DNA of 64,000 nt, taken from Veillonellaceae bacterium. GTDB lineage: Bacteria > Bacillota > Negativicutes > Veillonellales > Dialisteraceae. The DNA lies in contig DAJPGA010000001.1 in assembly GCA_025992895.1 (NCBI GenBank), forward strand, positions 124,001 through 188,000, in the 5' to 3' direction. This document shows, piece after piece, positions 60,166 through 64,000 of the stretch (position 1 is the stretch's first letter; the number at the start of each line of letters is the position of its first letter). The notes under the pieces were generated by a model, which worked only from the letters and a program-made list of their open reading frames with translations, did not search any database and had not been told where the DNA came from. The position numbers and the translations under genes were made by a program.

Positions 60166-61599
60166 CTACCTTTTCAGTGCGTCTTTGAAGTCCTTAACTT
60201 GTTCTTTGATTTCTTTCATGTTCTGCTGGATGCCTTTGAAGGTTTTGACGGCTTCCTGCTCTCCTACGGCGTCGGTGATGCGCATGGCTTCTCCGGTGTC
60301 GGGGTCGACGAGGCGGATTTCGCCCAGGTGGAGGCGGCCTTTGACGATGCTGAAGGCGTCGGTTTCTGCGATGCCCAGTTTCGTGTACAGTTTAACGTCA
60401 TAGAAGGCAAGGGTGTGGCCCTTGTTGTCGAAGCGGCCTGTGATCTTTTCAAAGGGAGCGAGCATGTAGAAGCCGCTTCCGGACTGGAAGGTGCCGAAGG
60501 AGTCGAGGTCTGCCGGGTTGCCGTCGCAGTGCATTTCACCGACGAGGTCGACGAGGCAGTAGAATTTATCACTCTTCAGCGGGTACCTGGTGTCCATGTC
60601 CCAGGCATTGATATAAATATTGTAAGCACGGGAATCGATGTCGTAGTCGCCGCGGGCGAGGAGTCTTCCTCCGTAGACGCCTGCTTTGACGTTGGAGAAG
60701 GTCAGGAGGCCGCCTTCGTAGTGGATGTCGCCGTGCACGTCATGGAAGCGCAGCGCAGGGATGCGGAGGCGTTTCATTTCCAGTGTGCCGTCTGCTGTCG
60801 GTCCTGCTAAGGGGCCGTCGGCATGAGCTTTCAGTGTCAGGCGGTCGCGGATGCTTGTCCCAAGGCCCAGAGAGGAAGGATCGATACCGTCAAATTCTGC
60901 ATCGAAGTGGCATTCCTGATCGGGTTTCGAAAAGTCCACGGTGCCATAGAGTTTCACGCCGTCGCCGACAGCTGTGCCGCCGAAGGGTCCGGTCGTCAGG
61001 GAAATATATGTCATGCCCTTCGTGTCGAGGTCCATTTCCATATTCACGTGATTGAAAATATGATGGCGCTCCAGGTAGAAGGTCTGAATCTTTGCATTAT
61101 TCAGGATGAAATTCATTTTGAGGCGCTTGCCGTTCCTGTTGAAGTTCTTTTTGTCGTCGCCGGAATGGTCTTCGATTTCCTTTGGATTGACGAAGTCGAC
61201 CTGCATGTTCTCATCATAGCGGACAGCGAAGACAGGATCGTTCAGCGTGATGCCTTCCAGTGTGGTCGATTTCAATCTCCTGGTCACGATGTCCCATGGA
61301 TTGACCTTGAGTGTGCCCGTCGGCACACGGAGGATCGGATTTCCTTCCGGATCATCCCAGGCAAGATTCGTGAACGTCACGCCGCCATGGATATTGGCTG
61401 TGATTTCCTCGACCGTGATCGTCCCGCGCAGCATTTTCTGCTTCGATACGGCATAATTGAAGATCCCCGCCGCACCGAGGCTCGCCACCTTGAAGAGGAG
61501 CAGCACGACAAGAAAAATGGAAACGAGCAGGCCGAAAAGAGTGGCGGCATAGAGCGTCCACTTTCGTTCTTTCTGGTACTGCTTCAGTTTCCTGAACAT
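60166..61599 (-). CDS. AsmA/TamB-like membrane-anchored protein
   Basis: A 477-residue protein with one N-terminal membrane anchor (residues 17-45, LYAATLFGLLVSIFLVVLLL) and a long periplasmic beta-rich part. Features fit the AsmA-like group: an early ITVEEITANIHGGVTFTNLA segment, repeated GTLEMKRLRIPALRFHDVHG and GGLLTFSNVKAGVYGGRLLA blocks (the TFSNV-AGVYGG form is common in this family), and a C-terminal charged helix (KEIKEQVKDFKDALKR). AsmA-like proteins are thought to carry phospholipids between inner and outer membrane. It is a single gene, divergent from proA; both promoters must lie within about 118 bp. Confidence 0.8.
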   Translation of the reverse strand: MFRKLKQYQKERKWTLYAATLFGLLVSIFLVVLLLFKVASLGAAGIFNYAVSKQKMLRGTITVEEITANIHGGVTFTNLAWDDPEGNPILRVPTGTLKVNPWDIVTRRLKSTTLEGITLNDPVFAVRYDENMQVDFVNPKEIEDHSGDDKKNFNRNGKRLKMNFILNNAKIQTFYLERHHIFNHVNMEMDLDTKGMTYISLTTGPFGGTAVGDGVKLYGTVDFSKPDQECHFDAEFDGIDPSSLGLGTSIRDRLTLKAHADGPLAGPTADGTLEMKRLRIPALRFHDVHGDIHYEGGLLTFSNVKAGVYGGRLLARGDYDIDSRAYNIYINAWDMDTRYPLKSDKFYCLVDLVGEMHCDGNPADLDSFGTFQSGSGFYMLAPFEKITGRFDNKGHTLAFYDVKLYTKLGIAETDAFSIVKGRLHLGEIRLVDPDTGEAMRITDAVGEQEAVKTFKGIQQNMKEIKEQVKDFKDALKR

Positions 61600-61717
61600 A
61601 GGCTCCCCTCCTTTGCTTCATCATAGCACAATCCGCCCCGCCCGATAAGGATTGCCTTGACGCGCCCCGCCCTGTCCGACTACAATGAGGGTACATTCCT
61701 GCCAAAGGAGGCCCGCT

Positions 61718-62998
61718 ATGAATATCCATGACGAAACACTGAAAATGAAACTCGCATCGCCCCTTCTCGCCGCTTCATCGCTTGAAACGAGAAACAAGGC
61801 GCTCGCCCTCATCCGCGAATCTTTGAACGCGCATAAAGAAGAAATCTTCGAAGCCAACAGAAAAGATCTGGCCCTTGCCGAGGAAACAGGCGTCCCGGCT
61901 TCGGTCAAGAAACGCCTCAAATTCGACGAAGCGAAGCTTTCTGACGTCACCGAAGAACTCACAGGCCTCATGGCGCTTCCGGATCCACTCCGCAATATCA
62001 CCCTTGCCCGCGAACTCGACCAGGGCCTCACGCTCTACCGCGTCACCTGCCCGATCGGTGTCATCGGCGTCATTTTCGAAGCACGCCCCGATGCCCTCGT
62101 CCAGATTTCCTCTCTGTGCCTGAAGAGCGGCAACTGCGCCATCCTGAAAGGCGGCAAGGAAACGACGTGGACGAACCGCGTCCTTTTCTCCCTCATCCAT
62201 CAGGCAGCCATCGACGCAGGCCTTCCGGAAAACTGCCTCCTCCAGGCAGAGCAGCACAATGAAATCGACGAACTCCTCGAATGCCACGACACCGTCGACC
62301 TCCTGATTCCAAGAGGCTCGAACGCATTCGTCCAGTACATCATGAACCATACGAACATCCCCGTCCTCGGCCATGCCGACGGCGTCTGCCACATCTATGT
62401 CGATAAGGAATACGACAAGGAAACCGCGATTCCTCTCATCGTCGATGCTAAGACACAGTACCCGGCAGCCTGCAACGCTGTCGAGACCGTCCTGATCCAC
62501 AGGGACGTCGCCAAAGACCTCCTCCCGGACCTTGCCAAAGCACTGAAAGACGCCGGCGTGAAACTCAGAGGCACAGCAGAAGTCAACGAAATCACTCCCG
62601 TGGAAATCATCCCGGAAAGCGAATCCTTCCATCATGAATACGTTGACCTCATCATCGTCCTGAAGATCGTAGACGGTGTCGATGAAGCCATCCAGCACAT
62701 CAATACCTACGGCTCCCACCACACCGACTGCATCCTCACCCAGAATGCAGAAACAGCCGAGAAATTCATGACCCTGGTCGACAGCGCCAACGTCTACCAG
62801 AACGCAAGCACCCGCTTCGCCGACGGCTTCCGCTACGGCTTCGGTGCTGAAGTAGGCATCTCCACCTCCAAGATCCACGCCAGAGGCCCCGTAGGCCTCG
62901 AAGGCCTCCTCTCCTACAAGTACAAACTCTTCGGCCACGGAGACATAGTAGGCGACTACGCCAGCGGAAAGAAACACTTCATCCATAAGGATTTGTGA
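61718..62998 (+). CDS. proA: Gamma-glutamyl phosphate reductase
   Basis: Second step of proline synthesis: reduces gamma-glutamyl phosphate to glutamate semialdehyde with NADPH. The 426-residue length is typical. It contains CPIGVIGVIFEARPDALVQI, CAILKGGKE, and the catalytic Cys in TQYPAACNAVETVL (about residue 253), and ends with a RGPVGLEGLLSYKYKL block. AAAGGAGG lies 6 nt before the ATG at 61718; the frame is open from 61685 but that ATG has no ribosome binding site. proB is not adjacent. Confidence 0.97.
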   Translation: MNIHDETLKMKLASPLLAASSLETRNKALALIRESLNAHKEEIFEANRKDLALAEETGVPASVKKRLKFDEAKLSDVTEELTGLMALPDPLRNITLARELDQGLTLYRVTCPIGVIGVIFEARPDALVQISSLCLKSGNCAILKGGKETTWTNRVLFSLIHQAAIDAGLPENCLLQAEQHNEIDELLECHDTVDLLIPRGSNAFVQYIMNHTNIPVLGHADGVCHIYVDKEYDKETAIPLIVDAKTQYPAACNAVETVLIHRDVAKDLLPDLAKALKDAGVKLRGTAEVNEITPVEIIPESESFHHEYVDLIIVLKIVDGVDEAIQHINTYGSHHTDCILTQNAETAEKFMTLVDSANVYQNASTRFADGFRYGFGAEVGISTSKIHARGPVGLEGLLSYKYKLFGHGDIVGDYASGKKHFIHKDL

Positions 62999-63044
62999 TT
63001 AAGAAAATAAAGAAAGGTGCTGTGACAAAATCCATTAAAACGTT

Positions 63045-63265
63045 GCTTCTTCCTTTTCTCGAGCAAAGCGAGGTTTAAGGGTGTTAACCTTGCTCCGAAG
63101 GAGAAGGTCCTGGCGAAGCCAGGGAATACAGTAGTTCTCGAGCAAAGCTATATAAGTTCAAAACAAATAAGAACTGATTTCTTTTGTTTCTCATCGCCGA
63201 GCTTCCCCCCAACGGAGGGAAGTGCCCGAAGGGCGATAGGGGTGCAGTTTCTAAAAAGGCGAAGC
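63045..63265. repeat. Mosaic of intergenic hairpin repeats
   Basis: CTCGAGCAAAGCGAGG, GTTAACCTTGCTCCGAAGG with the GGTCCTGGCGAAGCCAGG hairpin, and the CTTCCCCCCAACGGAGGGAAG and TGCCCGAAGGGCGATAGGGG block. No gene in 62999-63402. Confidence 0.75.
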
Positions 63266-63337
63266 ATCCTTTGAGGTTTTCAGATAGAACCAATAAATAC
63301 ATATGTTGGATAATCTTTTAGTGGAATATTCCAATAG

Positions 63338-63386
63338 AAAAAGGGCTGTGGCAAAATGATTAACTATTTTGTCACAGCCCCTTTTT
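63338..63386 (-). terminator. Intrinsic terminator of the aldo/keto reductase gene
   Basis: GGGCTGTGGCAAAAT pairs with ATTTTGTCACAGCCC (one mismatch), with A5 and T5 flanks, 17 bp after the stop; same hairpin family as at 27204 and 56927. Confidence 0.9.
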
Positions 63387-63402
63387 GTGTGGGATGGTTC
63401 AC

Positions 63403-64000
63403 TTATTTCTTCATCCAGTGGCTGGAGAAGGAGTGCTGCTGGGATTCGTTGATGCCTCTGTGGCCGTGGATTTCCATGGCACCAAGGGCTTCTTCAAGGC
63501 GGGCGAATTCGGTCTTGGTGAGGGTGACTTCGGAGGCTTTGAGGTTTTCGAGGATTCTTTCTTTGTTCTTGGATCCCGGGATCGGGACAACGTTGGGGTA
63601 TTTATAGAGCATCCATGCGAGGGAAATTTGCGCGGGCGTGGCTTTTTTCACTTTGGCGAATTCTTCGAGGAGTTCTACGATCGGGCGGTTGCCTTCGAGG
63701 TTTTCTTTGGAGAGCTGCGGGACGAATTTCCTGACGTCGTCAGTTCCGAATTTGGTCTCGGCGGTGACTTTGCCGGAGAGGAGGCCGCTGGCGAGGGGCG
63801 AGAAGGGCACGACGCCGATGCGGTGCCCGATGCAGTACGGGAAGATTTCCTTTTCGCAGTCTCTTTCTACCATGGAGTAGAGGTTCTGCACGGCGGTGAC
63901 GGGCGTGACTTCATGGGCTTTGGAAAGGATGGAAACGTCGACCTGGGAGAGGCCCCAGCCGCGGATTTTTCCTTCCCTGATCAGACGGCCCATGCCTTCT
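63403..64000 (-). CDS. Aldo/keto reductase, C-terminal part (start outside window)
   Basis: The last 198 residues of an NADPH-dependent aldo/keto reductase; the frame is open to the window edge. Seen: LIREGKIRGWGLSQVDVSIL (strand and helix after the catalytic His region), AVQNLYSMVERDCEKEIFPY, GVVPFSPLASGLLSGKV, and the cofactor-binding VVPIPGSKNKERILENLKAS. The catalytic Tyr and Lys lie in the missing part. Of the YajO/YccK-like oxidoreductase type; substrate unknown. Confidence 0.92.
   Translation of the reverse strand, partial: EGMGRLIREGKIRGWGLSQVDVSILSKAHEVTPVTAVQNLYSMVERDCEKEIFPYCIGHRIGVVPFSPLASGLLSGKVTAETKFGTDDVRKFVPQLSKENLEGNRPIVELLEEFAKVKKATPAQISLAWMLYKYPNVVPIPGSKNKERILENLKASEVTLTKTEFARLEEALGAMEIHGHRGINESQQHSFSSHWMKK

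Overview
The window looks like the chromosome of a diderm Firmicute of the class Negativicutes, most like Dialister or a close relative; this is an inference from gene content, not a database match. The signs are outer-membrane autotransporters and a lipid phosphoethanolamine transferase (an outer membrane) together with T-box leaders and an S-layer-homology (SLH) domain (Firmicutes/Negativicutes traits). Most of the window is housekeeping and transport genes separated by unusually long gaps filled with a mosaic of short hairpin repeats.

Layout. 1-1142: right part of an IS3-family element. 1774-6633: rsmG, mnmG, mnmE (minus strand), with repeats wedged between mnmG and mnmE. 6891-9844: AraC regulator, NhaA antiporter, hypothetical. 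10154-11725: tandem repeats around a small DUF559 nuclease-like gene. 11777-14712: uridine phosphorylase, a charge-segregated Glu/Lys protein, a CNNM/HlyC-type membrane protein. 14981-27087: three more near-identical copies of the IS3 element, interleaved with PBP1A, purA, an acyl-CoA ligase and a hypothetical gene. 27266-33409: malolactic/malic enzyme, then a MarR-controlled heterodimeric ABC exporter. 33949-36980: AT-rich cupin-tetR pair, then a phosphoethanolamine transferase. 37692-37876: remnant of an autotransporter gene that kept its promoter. 38014-43514: a lyase of the methylisocitrate lyase/PEP mutase family behind a T-box with two antiterminator/terminator modules, two unknown genes, two secreted paralogues, an opine-dehydrogenase-like gene. 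43639-46186: a second T-box (specifier probably Cys) driving an amino-acid ABC transporter without a binding protein.

46560-59710 is the most interesting region: a classical autotransporter (minus), a LytTR response regulator, a giant trimeric autotransporter adhesin whose C-terminal SLH domain is cut off by an in-frame TGA, and an operon of two GHKL sensor kinases. The two kinases are paralogues with complementary defects: one keeps the phospho-acceptor His but has lost the ATP-binding N and G boxes; the other keeps the N and G boxes but has Lys in place of the His. They overlap by 4 bp (ATGA). I propose that they work as an obligate heterodimeric kinase, perhaps feeding the LytTR regulator that sits between the two adhesin genes. 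60166-64000: AsmA-like membrane protein, proA, and a partial aldo/keto reductase.

No tRNA, rRNA or CRISPR array was seen. Several gene starts were moved to the ATG with the best ribosome binding site; each case is noted.
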